Origin: Nocardia sp.
GTDB taxonomy: Bacteria; Actinomycetota; Actinomycetes; Mycobacteriales; Mycobacteriaceae
Direction of reading: 5' to 3'
Assembly: GCA_014360565.1 (NCBI GenBank)
Contig: JACIXH010000028.1
Coordinates: 1 to 35,424, forward strand
DNA length: 35,424 bases
Made by a program: the position numbers and the translations under genes. The notes under the pieces were generated by a model that saw nothing but the letters and a program-made list of their open reading frames with translations, searched no databases and had not been told where the DNA came from. The number at the start of each line of letters is the position of its first letter. The first letter of the stretch is position 1. This document shows, piece by piece, positions 8,150 through 16,298 of this stretch.

Positions 8150-9439
8150 TTACAGGTTGCCGACCTCGTGTTCGAGGCGACGAGCGACGAGATCGCGCGC
8201 TTGTTCGCGCAGTGCGGGCCGGTACCCGCTGGGGTACACCGGGTCTCCCGGGGCGTAGTTCGCGAGCACTTCCTTGGCGAGGGTGATCTTGTGTACCTCG
8301 GTGGGGCCGTCGGCGATGGCCATCACCTCGGCATAGGTGGTCATGTCGAGGAAGGGCAGATCGGTGCTCACGCCCATCGCCCCGTGCAGGTGCAGCGCGC
8401 GCCGGGCGATGTCGTTCATGACGGTCGGCATGGCGATCTTGATGGCGGCGATGTCCTTGCGGACGGCGCGGTAGTCCTGGGCCCGGTCGATGCGCCAGGC
8501 GGTGCGCAGGACCAGCAGGCGGAACTGCTCCATCTGGATCCAGCTGTCGGCGATGCGTTCCTGAGTCATCTGGAAGCCGCCGAGCACGCCCTTGCGCGCC
8601 GGGCGCGACACCGCGCGCTCACACATCATGTCGAAGGCCTTGCGCACCAACGCGACCGTGCGCATCGCATGGTGCACGCGGCCGCCGCCGAGGCGGGTCT
8701 GCGCGACGACGAACCCTGCGCCTTGCGCGCCGAGCAGATGATCGGCGGGCACGCGCACATCGGTGAAACGCAGGTGCCCTTCGTGTTCGCTGAACCCGGG
8801 CACGGTGAAGTTGCGCACCAGCTCGAGGCCGGGCACCTCGGCGGGAACGATGAACATCGACAGCCGCTGGTGCGGTGCTGCCTCCGGATCGGTCACCACC
8901 ATCACGATGTGGAAGGTCGCGAACTCGGCAGCGGAGTTGAACCACTTCTCGCCGTTGATGACCCAGTCGTCACCGTCGCGGACCGCGGTGGTCCGGAACG
9001 CGGTCGGGTCCGAGCCGCCGGTGGGCTCGGTCATCGCGTAGCAGGAGCCGATCTCGCCGTCGAGCAACGGCTGCAGGTACTTCGCCTTCTGCTCCTCGGT
9101 GCCGAAGCGCGCCAGGATCTCGGAGTTGCCGGAATCGGGTGCCTGGCAACCGAACACGAGCGGCGCCCACATCGACGTGCCGAGTACTTCGTTGAGCAGC
9201 GCGAGCTCGAGCTGGCCGAAACCCGGCCCGCCGAGCTCGGGACCGAGATGGCAGGCCCACAGGCCCTGCTCCTTGACCTGCTGTTGCAGCGGGCGCATCA
9301 ACGCCGAGATCTCCGGGTCGGCCCGGTCGTAGGGATTGGGATAGAGCAGATCCAGCGGCTCGACCTCGGTGCGGACGAACTGCGCCACCCAGTCGAGCTT
9401 GCGCTGGTATTCCGGATCGGTCTCGAAATCCCAAGCCAT
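8150..9439 (-). CDS. Acyl-CoA dehydrogenase family protein
   Basis: A 429-aa flavoprotein with the acyl-CoA dehydrogenase pattern: CYAMTEPTGGSDPT in the middle domain, INGEKWFNSAAEF, and the C-terminal helical domain with HLHGAMGVSTDLPFLDM. Length and spacing fit the longer acyl-CoA dehydrogenases that act on unusual acyl chains. The start is ATG 9439 (MAWDFETDPEY), two bases after the TetR stop, with GAAAGG upstream, so it is co-transcribed and probably coupled with the regulator gene. The natural substrate is not evident; its place ahead of a choline module may be chance. Confidence 0.9.
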   Translation of the reverse strand: MAWDFETDPEYQRKLDWVAQFVRTEVEPLDLLYPNPYDRADPEISALMRPLQQQVKEQGLWACHLGPELGGPGFGQLELALLNEVLGTSMWAPLVFGCQAPDSGNSEILARFGTEEQKAKYLQPLLDGEIGSCYAMTEPTGGSDPTAFRTTAVRDGDDWVINGEKWFNSAAEFATFHIVMVVTDPEAAPHQRLSMFIVPAEVPGLELVRNFTVPGFSEHEGHLRFTDVRVPADHLLGAQGAGFVVAQTRLGGGRVHHAMRTVALVRKAFDMMCERAVSRPARKGVLGGFQMTQERIADSWIQMEQFRLLVLRTAWRIDRAQDYRAVRKDIAAIKIAMPTVMNDIARRALHLHGAMGVSTDLPFLDMTTYAEVMAIADGPTEVHKITLAKEVLANYAPGDPVYPSGYRPALREQARDLVARRLEHEVGNL

Positions 9440-9441
9440 GA

Positions 9442-10083
9442 TCAGCCTTTCGTGTTGTCGCCCGTGGCGCGCAGCCCGGACAGGACGATGTCGGTGAGGA
9501 TGTCGGCGATCTCGGCAGGGGAGTGGGCGCCGCGCTCGCGGTACCAGAAGCCGAGGGAATTGAGCATGCCGAGCAGGCCGTTGGTGACGACGTGGTCGGC
9601 GGTGCGCAGTTGGCCTGCCGCGTGACCCGCGTCGATGACGTCCTGCCAGCGTCGCTGCAGGCGGTCGCGCAGCTGCTGCAGGACGACCGCGTGTTCGCGG
9701 GTGAGGGCGTCGGCGTCGCGCAGGTGCACGGCCACCGCGCGTCGATGGGTGACGATCAGTTCGACATGGCTGCGAATCAATCGGCGCAGGGTGTCGGTGG
9801 GGTCGGCGCCCGCGTCGGCGATGCGCTCGGCGTCGGCGAGCAGCAGCCGGGTGTAGTCGCGCAGGATCGCCCACAGCAGGTCTTCCTTCGATCCGATGTG
9901 GTAGTACAGCGCGCCACGCTGGACGTCGGCTTTCGCGCCGATCTCGGCGACGCCGGTGGCATGGAAACCGCGTTCGGCGAACAGTTCCAGCGCGGCGTCG
10001 TTGATCCGCTGACGCGTGTCCGCGCGTTCGGTGGCGCGGGGGCGCCCGCGGCGACGTATCGGGGCTACCGGTTCGGGTGTCAC
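9442..10083 (-). CDS. TetR-family repressor
   Basis: A 213-aa protein with an N-terminal basic arm (RRRGRPRATER) and a helix-turn-helix (ATGVAEIGAKADVQRGALYYHIGSKEDLLW), a close match to the TetR pattern. The ligand domain follows. It starts at GTG 10083 behind GGAGG. It probably represses itself and the acyl-CoA dehydrogenase, and its operator region overlaps the divergent glcB promoter. The helix-turn-helix resembles acyl-CoA-sensing members such as KstR2, but this is not enough to assign a ligand. Confidence 0.93.
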   Translation of the reverse strand: MTPEPVAPIRRRGRPRATERADTRQRINDAALELFAERGFHATGVAEIGAKADVQRGALYYHIGSKEDLLWAILRDYTRLLLADAERIADAGADPTDTLRRLIRSHVELIVTHRRAVAVHLRDADALTREHAVVLQQLRDRLQRRWQDVIDAGHAAGQLRTADHVVTNGLLGMLNSLGFWYRERGAHSPAEIADILTDIVLSGLRATGDNTKG

Positions 10084-10097
10084 GGTGCCTCCGTTCG

Positions 10098-10134
10098 GTC
10101 GGTTACCGACTTAATGTTCCGGTCAGTACATTAA
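10098..10134. promoter_or_regulatory. Two adjacent palindromes, candidate TetR operators
   Basis: The first palindrome is GTCGGT-T-ACCGAC (10098-10110). The second is TTAATGT-N10-ACATTAA (10111-10134). On the minus strand TTGATT (10156-10151) and TAATGT (10133-10128) make a 17-bp-spaced promoter for the TetR gene, and the second palindrome covers its -10 box and start region, as expected for autorepression. It also covers the place where the -35 of glcB should be. Confidence 0.6.
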
Positions 10135-10147
10135 TTGGCCGCGCACC

Positions 10148-10153
10148 TACAAT
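10148..10153 (+). promoter_or_regulatory. Candidate -10 box (TACAAT) for glcB leader
   Basis: TACAAT differs from the consensus by one base and would start transcription at about 10158-10160, at the 5' edge of the foldable leader. No good -35 is seen at the right distance (10124-10130), so the promoter may need an activator. Confidence 0.5.
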
Positions 10154-10155
10154 CA

Positions 10156-10256
10156 AGAGGTGACCCGCCGCGCCGACATCCCCCACCTCGGTGGCTGGGC
10201 GTGGCGGAATGGACGGAGGCCGCAAGGCGTTCCAACCCACACGAGGCGTCACCTCT
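10156..10256 (+). ncRNA. Structured 5' leader RNA of malate synthase G, candidate riboswitch
   Basis: About 100 nt folds by eye into a closed multi-helix RNA. P1 pairs AGAGGTGAC (10156-10164) with GTCACCTCT (10248-10256), nine perfect pairs. P2 pairs 10165-10174 with 10198-10207 (ten pairs, one G-U) and encloses a small CCAC/GTGG hairpin (10183-10194). P4 pairs TGGA (10210-10213) with TCCA (10231-10234) and is capped by GCC-GCAA-GGC (10219-10228), a GNRA tetraloop. The element starts where the TACAAT promoter should initiate and ends 60 nt before the glcB start. I do not recognise it as a known riboswitch (glycine, SAM, c-di-GMP, THF and ZTP motifs are absent). A role in sensing a glyoxylate-shunt metabolite is inference. 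Confidence 0.6.
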
Positions 10257-10269
10257 ACCCACGGGTAAC

Positions 10270-10308
10270 ATGACATCGACTTTTCCCACCCGGTTTTCAC
10301 CTAAGTGA
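10270..10308 (+). other. Possible 12-codon leader ORF ending in the glcB Shine-Dalgarno
   Basis: ATG at 10270 opens a frame MTSTFPTRFSPK whose TGA (10306-10308) lies inside the GTGAGG ribosome-binding site of glcB. It has only a weak upstream purine run. It could couple leader translation to glcB, or be chance. Confidence 0.2.
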
Positions 10309-10316
10309 GGCAGTAG

Positions 10317-12497
10317 ATGACAGAGCGGATTCAGGTCGGCGGGCTCCAGGTGGCGAGCGTTCTTCACGATTTCATCGAGAACGAGGCGCTCCCCGGTACC
10401 GGCGTAGATTCCGCCGCGTTCTGGGCCGGTGCCGAGCAGATCATCAACGACCTCGCCCCGCGTAACCGCGCTCTGCTCGCTGAGCGCGACGAGTTCCAGG
10501 GCAAGCTCGATGCTTGGCACGGCGAGAACCCGGGCACCGGCTACGACAAGGCCGCCTACAAGCAGTTCCTGACCGAGATCGGGTACCTGCGTCCCGAGCC
10601 CGCGCCGTTCCAGATCGGTACCGGCAACGTCGATACCGAGATCGCCACCACCGCGGGCCCGCAGCTCGTGGTGCCGGTGATGAACGCGCGCTTCGCGATC
10701 AACGCCGCCAACGCGCGCTGGGGTTCGCTCTACGACGCGCTCTACGGCACCGATGCCATCCCCGAGGCCAACGGCGCGGAGAAGGGCAGCGGCTACAACC
10801 GCGTGCGCGGCGACAAGGTCATCGAGTGGGGCCGTAACTTCCTCGACGACGCGGTCACCCTGATCACCGGTTCGCACCTGGGCTCGGCGTACTACAAGAT
10901 CGTCGACGGCGAGCTCGAGATCGGTCTCGAAGACGGCACCGACATCGGCCTGGCCGATCCGTCGCAGCTCGTCGGCTACACCGGCGACCCGTCGAACCCC
11001 ACCTCGGTGTTGTTGAAGCACAACGGCCTGCACATCGAGATCCAGATCGATCCCAGCTCGCCGATCGGTTCCACCGACACCGCAGGCGTCAAGGACATCG
11101 TCCTGGAGTCCGCGCTCACCACGATCATGGACTTCGAGGACTCGGTCGCCGCGGTCGACGCCGACGACAAGGTCGTCTGTTACCGCAACTGGCTCGGCCT
11201 GATGAAGGGCGACCTGGCCGAGGAAGTCTCCAAGGGCGGCAAGACCTTCACCCGCACCATGAACCCCGACCGCGTGTTCACCGCGCTCGACGGTTCCGAG
11301 CTGGTCCTGCACGGTCGTTCGCTGCTGTTCGTGCGCAACGTGGGCCACCTGATGACCTCCGACGCGATCATCGACGCCGCCGGCAACGAGGTGCCCGAGG
11401 GCATCATGGACGGCCTGCTCACCTCGCTGATCGCCGTGCACTCGCTCAACGGTGACAACACTCGCCTCAACTCGCGGACCGGTTCGGTCTACATCGTGAA
11501 GCCGAAGATGCACGGCCCCGACGAGGCCGCGTTCACCAACGAGCTGTTCGGCCGGATCGAGGATGTCCTCGGCCTGACCCGCAACACCCTCAAGGTCGGC
11601 ATCATGGACGAGGAGCGCCGCACCACGGTCAACCTCGCCGCGTCGATCGAGGCCGCCAAGGACCGCGTGGTGTTCATCAACACCGGCTTCCTCGACCGCA
11701 CGGGCGATGAGATCCACACCTCCATGGTGGCCGGGCCGATGGTCCGCAAGGCCGAGATGAAGGCCCAGACCTGGATCACCTCCTACGAGGACTGGAACGT
11801 CGACACCGGCCTGGCCAAGGGCCTGCCCGGCAAGGCGCAGATCGGCAAGGGCATGTGGGCCATGCCCGACCTGATGGCGGGCATGCTCGAGCAGAAGATC
11901 GGCCACCCCAAGGCCGGCGCCAACACCGCCTGGGTGCCCTCGCCGACCGCTGCCACCCTGCACGCCACCCACTACCACCTGGTGGACGTGTTCAAGCAGC
12001 AGTCGCAGATCGCGAAGGGTGGCCCGCGCGCCACCGTCGACCAGATCCTCGAGATCCCCCTGGCCCAGTCCACCGACTGGACCGACGAGGAGAAGCGTCA
12101 GGAACTGGACAACAACTCCCAGGGCATCCTGGGCTACGTGGTCCGCTGGATCGATCACGGCGTCGGCTGCTCCAAGGTGCCCGACATCAACGACATCGGC
12201 CTGATGGAAGACCGTGCCACCCTGCGCATCTCGAGCCAGCTGGTCGCCAACTGGCTGCGCCACGGCATCGTCACCGAGGCCGACGTGATCGCCAGCCTCG
12301 AGCGGATGGCCCCGGTCGTCGACCGCCAGAACGCAGGCGACAAGACCTACCGCCCGATGGCCCCGAACTTCGATGACAACATCGCCTTCCAGGCCGCCAA
12401 GGAACTGGTCCTGGAAGGCACCACGCAGCCCAACGGCTACACCGAGCCGATCCTGCACCGCCGCCGCCGCGAGTTCAAGGCCGCCAACAACGGCTGA
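10317..12497 (+). CDS. glcB: Malate synthase G
   Basis: A 726-aa enzyme, the expected size of malate synthase G. It condenses glyoxylate with acetyl-CoA to malate in the glyoxylate shunt, in the cytosol. The family blocks are present in order: [16 protein letters not shown], the active-site Arg in [10 protein letters not shown], the Mg-binding Glu in GIMDEERRT, and the C-terminal region [21 protein letters not shown] with the catalytic Asp. ATG 10317 follows GAGG at six bases. It is monocistronic: a structured leader lies upstream and a strong terminator follows. The gene is divergent from the TetR-acyl-CoA dehydrogenase pair, a sensible link if both respond to fatty-acid-derived acetyl-CoA. 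Confidence 0.98.
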   Translation: MTERIQVGGLQVASVLHDFIENEALPGTGVDSAAFWAGAEQIINDLAPRNRALLAERDEFQGKLDAWHGENPGTGYDKAAYKQFLTEIGYLRPEPAPFQIGTGNVDTEIATTAGPQLVVPVMNARFAINAANARWGSLYDALYGTDAIPEANGAEKGSGYNRVRGDKVIEWGRNFLDDAVTLITGSHLGSAYYKIVDGELEIGLEDGTDIGLADPSQLVGYTGDPSNPTSVLLKHNGLHIEIQIDPSSPIGSTDTAGVKDIVLESALTTIMDFEDSVAAVDADDKVVCYRNWLGLMKGDLAEEVSKGGKTFTRTMNPDRVFTALDGSELVLHGRSLLFVRNVGHLMTSDAIIDAAGNEVPEGIMDGLLTSLIAVHSLNGDNTRLNSRTGSVYIVKPKMHGPDEAAFTNELFGRIEDVLGLTRNTLKVGIMDEERRTTVNLAASIEAAKDRVVFINTGFLDRTGDEIHTSMVAGPMVRKAEMKAQTWITSYEDWNVDTGLAKGLPGKAQIGKGMWAMPDLMAGMLEQKIGHPKAGANTAWVPSPTAATLHATHYHLVDVFKQQSQIAKGGPRATVDQILEIPLAQSTDWTDEEKRQELDNNSQGILGYVVRWIDHGVGCSKVPDINDIGLMEDRATLRISSQLVANWLRHGIVTEADVIASLERMAPVVDRQNAGDKTYRPMAPNFDDNIAFQAAKELVLEGTTQPNGYTEPILHRRRREFKAANNG

Positions 12498-12516
12498 TCT
12501 CTTTCTCGCGCAACGC

Positions 12517-12544
12517 ACCCCCGTCCGATCTCTCGGGCGGGGGT
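12517..12544 (+). terminator. Intrinsic terminator of glcB
   Basis: A 12-bp stem (12517-12528 with 12533-12544, one G-U pair) and a TCTC loop, followed by TTCGTT. It begins 20 bp after the glcB stop. A short T run is normal for actinobacteria. Confidence 0.8.
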
Positions 12545-12577
12545 TCGTTGTCGGTGGGTGTGGTTAGGGTCGGTGGC

Positions 12578-12883
12578 GTGTCTGTGAATGTGGGTGTCTT
12601 CGTGGAGATCTCCGGGTTGCGTGACGATCGGGAGCAGGTCGGGATGACCGCGTTGCTGACCGAGGTCGTGCGGGCGGAGGGGATGGAACACGAGGTGTTC
12701 GTGAGTATGCGGGGCGAGGGGGCCGAGCTGGCCGTGCGCGCCGATTCCGGTGAGCACAAGGTGATCTTCAGCGGGTTCTTTCGCTGGCAGCCCGAGTTCG
12801 AGCAGCGGCTGACGGCTCGGGCTGCGCAGCTGGTGCCGCACGCTCGGGTGCGTTTCGGTTGGGAGTACGAAGATGAGTTCTGA
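12578..12883 (+). CDS. Hypothetical protein, 101 aa
   Basis: A small soluble protein starting VSVNVGVFVEISGLRDD and ending RFGWEYEDEF. It has no signal peptide or membrane segment and alternates beta-like and acidic segments. The frame opens at TTG 12548 inside the glcB terminator; I take GTG 12578, behind a weak TAGGG, and GTG 12584 is an alternative. Its 3' end overlaps the next gene by 11 bp, so the two are translated together and probably work together. I do not recognise a family. Confidence 0.72.
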   Translation: MSVNVGVFVEISGLRDDREQVGMTALLTEVVRAEGMEHEVFVSMRGEGAELAVRADSGEHKVIFSGFFRWQPEFEQRLTARAAQLVPHARVRFGWEYEDEF

Positions 12884-13259
12884 TCCGCGTTCGGCCGGGC
12901 CGTGGGAGGACCGGCTCCCCGACCCGGTGCCCGTGGTGCATCGAGACCTCGACGTGCGGGTCGGCGGATGGGAGTTGACGACGCTGACCCGCGAGCACCT
13001 CGCGTACTGGGTGCGCTGTATCCCGGCGCAGTTCGGCAACACGTTCATGGTGGTGTCGCGCCGGGATCAGCCGGGATTCATCCAGACCTACCGCAACAGC
13101 TCCACCGACTACGACCTCGAATTGTGTGACGCGCCACCGGAGATCAGCCGCACTGTCGTCCGTGACGAGGCCCGGCTCGTCGAGGTCCTGTGGGCCTGGC
13201 TCGACGGTGATCGCGCGGAGCTCGACACCCTGGATTGGGAGCGTGCCGTTCACCTGTGA
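12873..13259 (+). CDS. Hypothetical protein, 128 aa
   Basis: A soluble acidic protein beginning MSSDPRSAGPWEDRLPD and ending WLDGDRAELDTLDWERAVHL. Aromatic and charged residues are spread along the chain, and there is no export signal. ATG 12873 lies within the preceding gene and has GGGAG nine bases upstream. The 11-bp overlap suggests a fixed pair, possibly subunits or an effector with its partner. The size and a run such as RLVEVLWAWLDGD recall small immunity-type proteins, but that is only an impression. Function unknown. Confidence 0.78.
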   Translation: MSSDPRSAGPWEDRLPDPVPVVHRDLDVRVGGWELTTLTREHLAYWVRCIPAQFGNTFMVVSRRDQPGFIQTYRNSSTDYDLELCDAPPEISRTVVRDEARLVEVLWAWLDGDRAELDTLDWERAVHL

Positions 13260-13301
13260 CCACCGGGTGCAGGTCGTGACGCAGTGGTGGCGGCCGAAAG
13301 G

Positions 13302-14543
13302 TCACCGCGTTGCCTCGCGACCGGCCTGCTGGAGGCGGGAATGGGCGAGCACCGCGAGAGCCGCCGCCTGATCCGGGAGGACCGCGTCGTCGAACACGAC
13401 GCGGGGGGAGTGGTTGAACTCGGCGGTTGCCGGGTCGATGTCGCCGGGGCTCGCGTGCAGTCCGAGGAAGGTGCCGGGGACACGGTCGAGGACGAAAGCG
13501 AAGTCTTCCGAGCCCATCATCGGGGTGGGCACGGTGAGCACCCGGTCGGCGCCGAAGGCCGTGCGCAGCTCGCTGATCGCCGTCGTGGTGGTCTCGGCAT
13601 CGTTCACCGTCGGCGGGAAGTGGAAGTCGAGGGTCACCGCCGCGGCGGCGCCGTGGGCTCCGGCGATGCCTTCGGCCAGGCGCGGCACCACCTCGTGCAG
13701 GCGGGTGACAGCGGCCGGGCTGAGCGCGCGCACGGTCGCGCGCAGAGTCGCCGTCTCCGGGATGACATTGGTGGCCTCGGTCGAGGTCTCGATCCGGGTG
13801 ACGGAGATGATCACGGGGTCGAACGCGTCGAACTGACGGGTCGCCACCGTCTGCAGCGCCAGCACGATCTCGGCTGCGACCGGGACCGGGTCCACGGTTT
13901 GGTGGGGCTGGGAACCGTGACCGCCCCGCCCGCGAACCACGATCGTCAACTCGGCCGAACCCGCGCACACCGTCCCCGTGCGAGTGGCGAACACCCCGCG
14001 CGGGCCCGGCGCGACGTGGATCGCGTAGGCAGCGACCGGTTCGACGCCCGCGGCGTCGAGCAGTCCCTCGTCGAGCATGATCCGCGCCCCGCCGTGGCCT
14101 TCCTCGCCCGGTTGGAACATGAAGATCACCGAGCCGGGCAGATCTTCGCGGTGCGCGGCGAGAAGCCGGGCCGCGCCGACGAGTCCCGCGGTGTGCAGGT
14201 CGTGGCCGCACGCGTGCATCGCGCCGTTCGTCGCGGCGTAGTCCAGGCCGGTCTCCTCCTCGATCGGTAGCGCGTCCATATCGCCGCGCAGGATCACCGC
14301 CGGTCCGGGGCGGCCGCCCCGCAGGACAGCGACGACCGAGGTGAGTGCTCGTCCGGTCGTGATCTCCAGGCCGAGTCCGTCGAGCGACTCGAGCACCAGC
14401 CGCTGGGTGTTGGGATTGGCGAGACCCAGTTCGGGTTCGCGGTGGATGGCTCTGCGCAGGCGAACGAGGTCGGTCCCGAGTTCTTGCGCTTGCGCGGCGT
14501 ACCCGGGCACGGCGAGTAGGTGGGTCGATGCGTCGACGGTCAT
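13302..14543 (-). CDS. M20-family metal-dependent amidohydrolase
   Basis: A 413-aa peptidase M20D-type hydrolase with RGDMDALPI (87-94), HACGHD (110-115) and PGEEGHGG (145-152) providing metal ligands and the catalytic Glu, and MGSEDFAFV near the C-terminus. Relatives cleave N-acyl or amide bonds, for example IAA-amino acid hydrolases, hippurate hydrolases and N-acyl-aminoacylases. The start is ATG 14543 (MTVDASTHLL) with GAGG seven bases upstream; the frame is open to 14717 but those codons give an atypical N-terminus. It is transcribed convergently with the hypothetical pair and has no operon partner. Confidence 0.92.
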   Translation of the reverse strand: MTVDASTHLLAVPGYAAQAQELGTDLVRLRRAIHREPELGLANPNTQRLVLESLDGLGLEITTGRALTSVVAVLRGGRPGPAVILRGDMDALPIEEETGLDYAATNGAMHACGHDLHTAGLVGAARLLAAHREDLPGSVIFMFQPGEEGHGGARIMLDEGLLDAAGVEPVAAYAIHVAPGPRGVFATRTGTVCAGSAELTIVVRGRGGHGSQPHQTVDPVPVAAEIVLALQTVATRQFDAFDPVIISVTRIETSTEATNVIPETATLRATVRALSPAAVTRLHEVVPRLAEGIAGAHGAAAAVTLDFHFPPTVNDAETTTTAISELRTAFGADRVLTVPTPMMGSEDFAFVLDRVPGTFLGLHASPGDIDPATAEFNHSPRVVFDDAVLPDQAAALAVLAHSRLQQAGREATR

Positions 14544-14559
14544 GAGCAACCTCGTTGTA

Positions 14560-14595
14560 CTTTCGGATCGGTGTGGCGACGGGTGGGTCCGAAAG
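14560..14595. promoter_or_regulatory. Inverted repeat in the M20/HEAT divergent spacer
   Basis: CTTTCGGA (14560-14567) and TCCGAAAG (14588-14595) are perfect 8-bp arms 20 bp apart, 17 bp upstream of the amidohydrolase start. It may be an operator or hairpin. The rest of the 270-bp spacer (14544-14813) shows no gene that I can support. Confidence 0.35.
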
Positions 14596-14813
14596 CGCCG
14601 CGAGATCCCTCGTGCAGCGGCGATGTCGTTGGTGCGCGACCTCAGCATATCCAGCGGGCACGAGCAGCAGGCCGTATCGCGGATCGACCCACATCGTGAT
14701 GTCGCCACCGTCGGCACAATGCCGACTGCCTACACGCCCACCTCGGCCCAGCGGCTCCCATCGGTCGATCCCGGCTGTCTCGGGAGGTGATCGCCACCAG
14801 GTACCGTTGGGCG

Positions 14814-15617
14814 GTGAATCAAGCCGACGTGCGACTCCTCAAAGACGGTGACCTCGAGACCCGCGAGGAAAACCTGCGGCAACTGCTGGTGCAGGCCGAG
14901 GACGGCGACGCATCGGCCAAGGAGACCCTGCGCGCGCTCGTACGCGACTATCCCGACTACCACCGCTCGCTCTACAGCCGCGCGATGAACCGGGCCGAGG
15001 TCTTCGGCGACGACACCCTGCGTGAGCCCCTGCTCGCGGCCCTCGCCGACACTCGGTACAACTGCCAGGCATGGGCCGCGATGGGGTGCGCCGCCCTCGG
15101 TATCGGGGACGCGATTCCTGGCCTGGTCGCGATGCTGGACCATGCCCAGGACATCGCCCGCGACCAAGCGGTGATCGCACTCGGTGTGCTCGGCGACGAA
15201 TCGGTCGTGCCGGCGCTCGCCCCTCTGCTGCACGACTCGATCACCGGCATGCGCGAACGCGCCGCCGAAGCGCTCGGCATGATCGGCGGCGACGCGGCTC
15301 TGGCCGCGCTCTGGGACGAGTTCGAGAACCGCCGCTACTACCGGATCGGCTACATCGCCAGCGCCCTGTCGGAATTCGCCCCCGCCATCATCCCGAGGCT
15401 CGTGGAGGCAGCCGCCAGTGACGATCCGGACAAGCGGTACTGGGCGGCCGTCGCGCTCGGTTCGACCGGAGACGACCGCGCGATACCCACACTGGAACGG
15501 CTGATGGCCGACGATCGCGGCTCGACAGTGTTCGACGGCATGGTGAGCGTCGCCGCGAAGAAGGGCCTGCGGACACTTCGCCGCATCCAGGCTGCGATCG
15601 CCGCCCGCGAATCCTGA
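14814..15617 (+). CDS. HEAT-repeat (PBS-lyase-like) protein
   Basis: A roughly 267-aa all-helical protein with successive repeats of the HEAT/PBS-lyase type, for example ARDQAVIALGVLGDESVVPALAPLL, RERAAEALGMIGGDAALAALW and KRYWAAVALGSTGDDRAIPTLERLM. Such repeats form a scaffold for protein contacts; no catalytic motif is seen. The start is uncertain: GTG 14787 overlaps its own GGAGG and so is unlikely, and GTG 14814 (VNQADVRLLKDGD) has only a weak site. It converges on the TetR gene at 15629. Confidence 0.8.
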   Translation: MNQADVRLLKDGDLETREENLRQLLVQAEDGDASAKETLRALVRDYPDYHRSLYSRAMNRAEVFGDDTLREPLLAALADTRYNCQAWAAMGCAALGIGDAIPGLVAMLDHAQDIARDQAVIALGVLGDESVVPALAPLLHDSITGMRERAAEALGMIGGDAALAALWDEFENRRYYRIGYIASALSEFAPAIIPRLVEAAASDDPDKRYWAAVALGSTGDDRAIPTLERLMADDRGSTVFDGMVSVAAKKGLRTLRRIQAAIAARES

Positions 15618-15628
15618 TCGAAAACCGC

Positions 15629-16228
15629 TCAGTTCGGCGTGGATCCCGGTAGGTGCGGGTCCATCCATCGCAGCATCCGATCGACCGAATCCGTGCAGTC
15701 ACCCGTGGCGCCGGACTCGGCCCACTCGATCAGCGCGGCGAAGGTCGCGGACTGGTAGGCGGTCGCGATGGCCCGGCAGATGGGTGCGGGCGAGCCCGGC
15801 AGCCGGTCGCCGAGATAGCCCGACAGCGTATCGATCCACGGCTGGTAGATCCGCGCCGCGGTCGCGGCGAGTTCCGGCTCCGACGAGATCAGTCGCAGCC
15901 AGTCCGGTGCGAGCTCCTGGATCCGCGCATCGCGCGACACCGATTCGACGATCGCGGTCCTGACGACCACCGCGGGCAACTCCTCGGCGCCTGCGCCTGC
16001 GAGTGCTTCCCGTAGCCGCTCTGTCGCGGGCGCGACGCCGATCCAGGCGATGTCGGAACGGGACGAGAAGTGCCGCAACAGGGTTCGGGTGCTGATCCCG
16101 GTCGCCTCGGCGAGATCGCTCCAGCCGGTGGTGGCAAACCCGCGGTCGGTCCACAGGCGTAGCGCGCCGACCGAGACGGCGCTGGTGTCCAGCACAGAGG
16201 GGCGGCCGGGGCGGCGGGGCTGGGTCAC
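15629..16228 (-). CDS. TetR-family regulator
   Basis: A 199-aa protein with an N-terminal TetR helix-turn-helix ([30 protein letters not shown]) and a helical ligand domain with several Trp. I choose GTG 16228 ([11 protein letters not shown]); TTG 16240 is the only longer option and lies in the operator. It is divergent from a short-chain dehydrogenase, which it probably controls together with itself through the palindrome at 16236-16251. Ligand unknown. Confidence 0.88.
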   Translation of the reverse strand: MTQPRRPGRPSVLDTSAVSVGALRLWTDRGFATTGWSDLAEATGISTRTLLRHFSSRSDIAWIGVAPATERLREALAGAGAEELPAVVVRTAIVESVSRDARIQELAPDWLRLISSEPELAATAARIYQPWIDTLSGYLGDRLPGSPAPICRAIATAYQSATFAALIEWAESGATGDCTDSVDRMLRWMDPHLPGSTPN

Positions 16229-16235
16229 CGCGAAA

Positions 16236-16251
16236 GCCAAACAGTTTTGGC
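16236..16251. promoter_or_regulatory. Palindromic operator between TetR and SDR genes
   Basis: GCCAAA-CAGT-TTTGGC is a perfect 16-bp palindrome immediately upstream of the TetR start, in a 70-bp divergent spacer. Size and place fit a TetR operator controlling both directions. Confidence 0.6.
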
Positions 16252-16298
16252 GAAGTGTGTCAATATCGGTGAGACCTCACCGAAACAGGAGAAACAGT

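Noticed and set aside
10195..10215. GTGGCGGAATGGACG resembles the D-arm of a leucine tRNA
   Set aside because: There is no T-arm GGTTCGAATCC, no CCA-proximal pairing and no anticodon arm; the bases are better explained by helices P2 and P4 of the leader RNA.
10131..12518. A nearly 2.4-kb open frame antisense to malate synthase G
   Set aside because: It is the mirror of a certain gene in high-GC DNA, its translation is low-complexity Val/Asp/Gly-rich, and it has no family motif.
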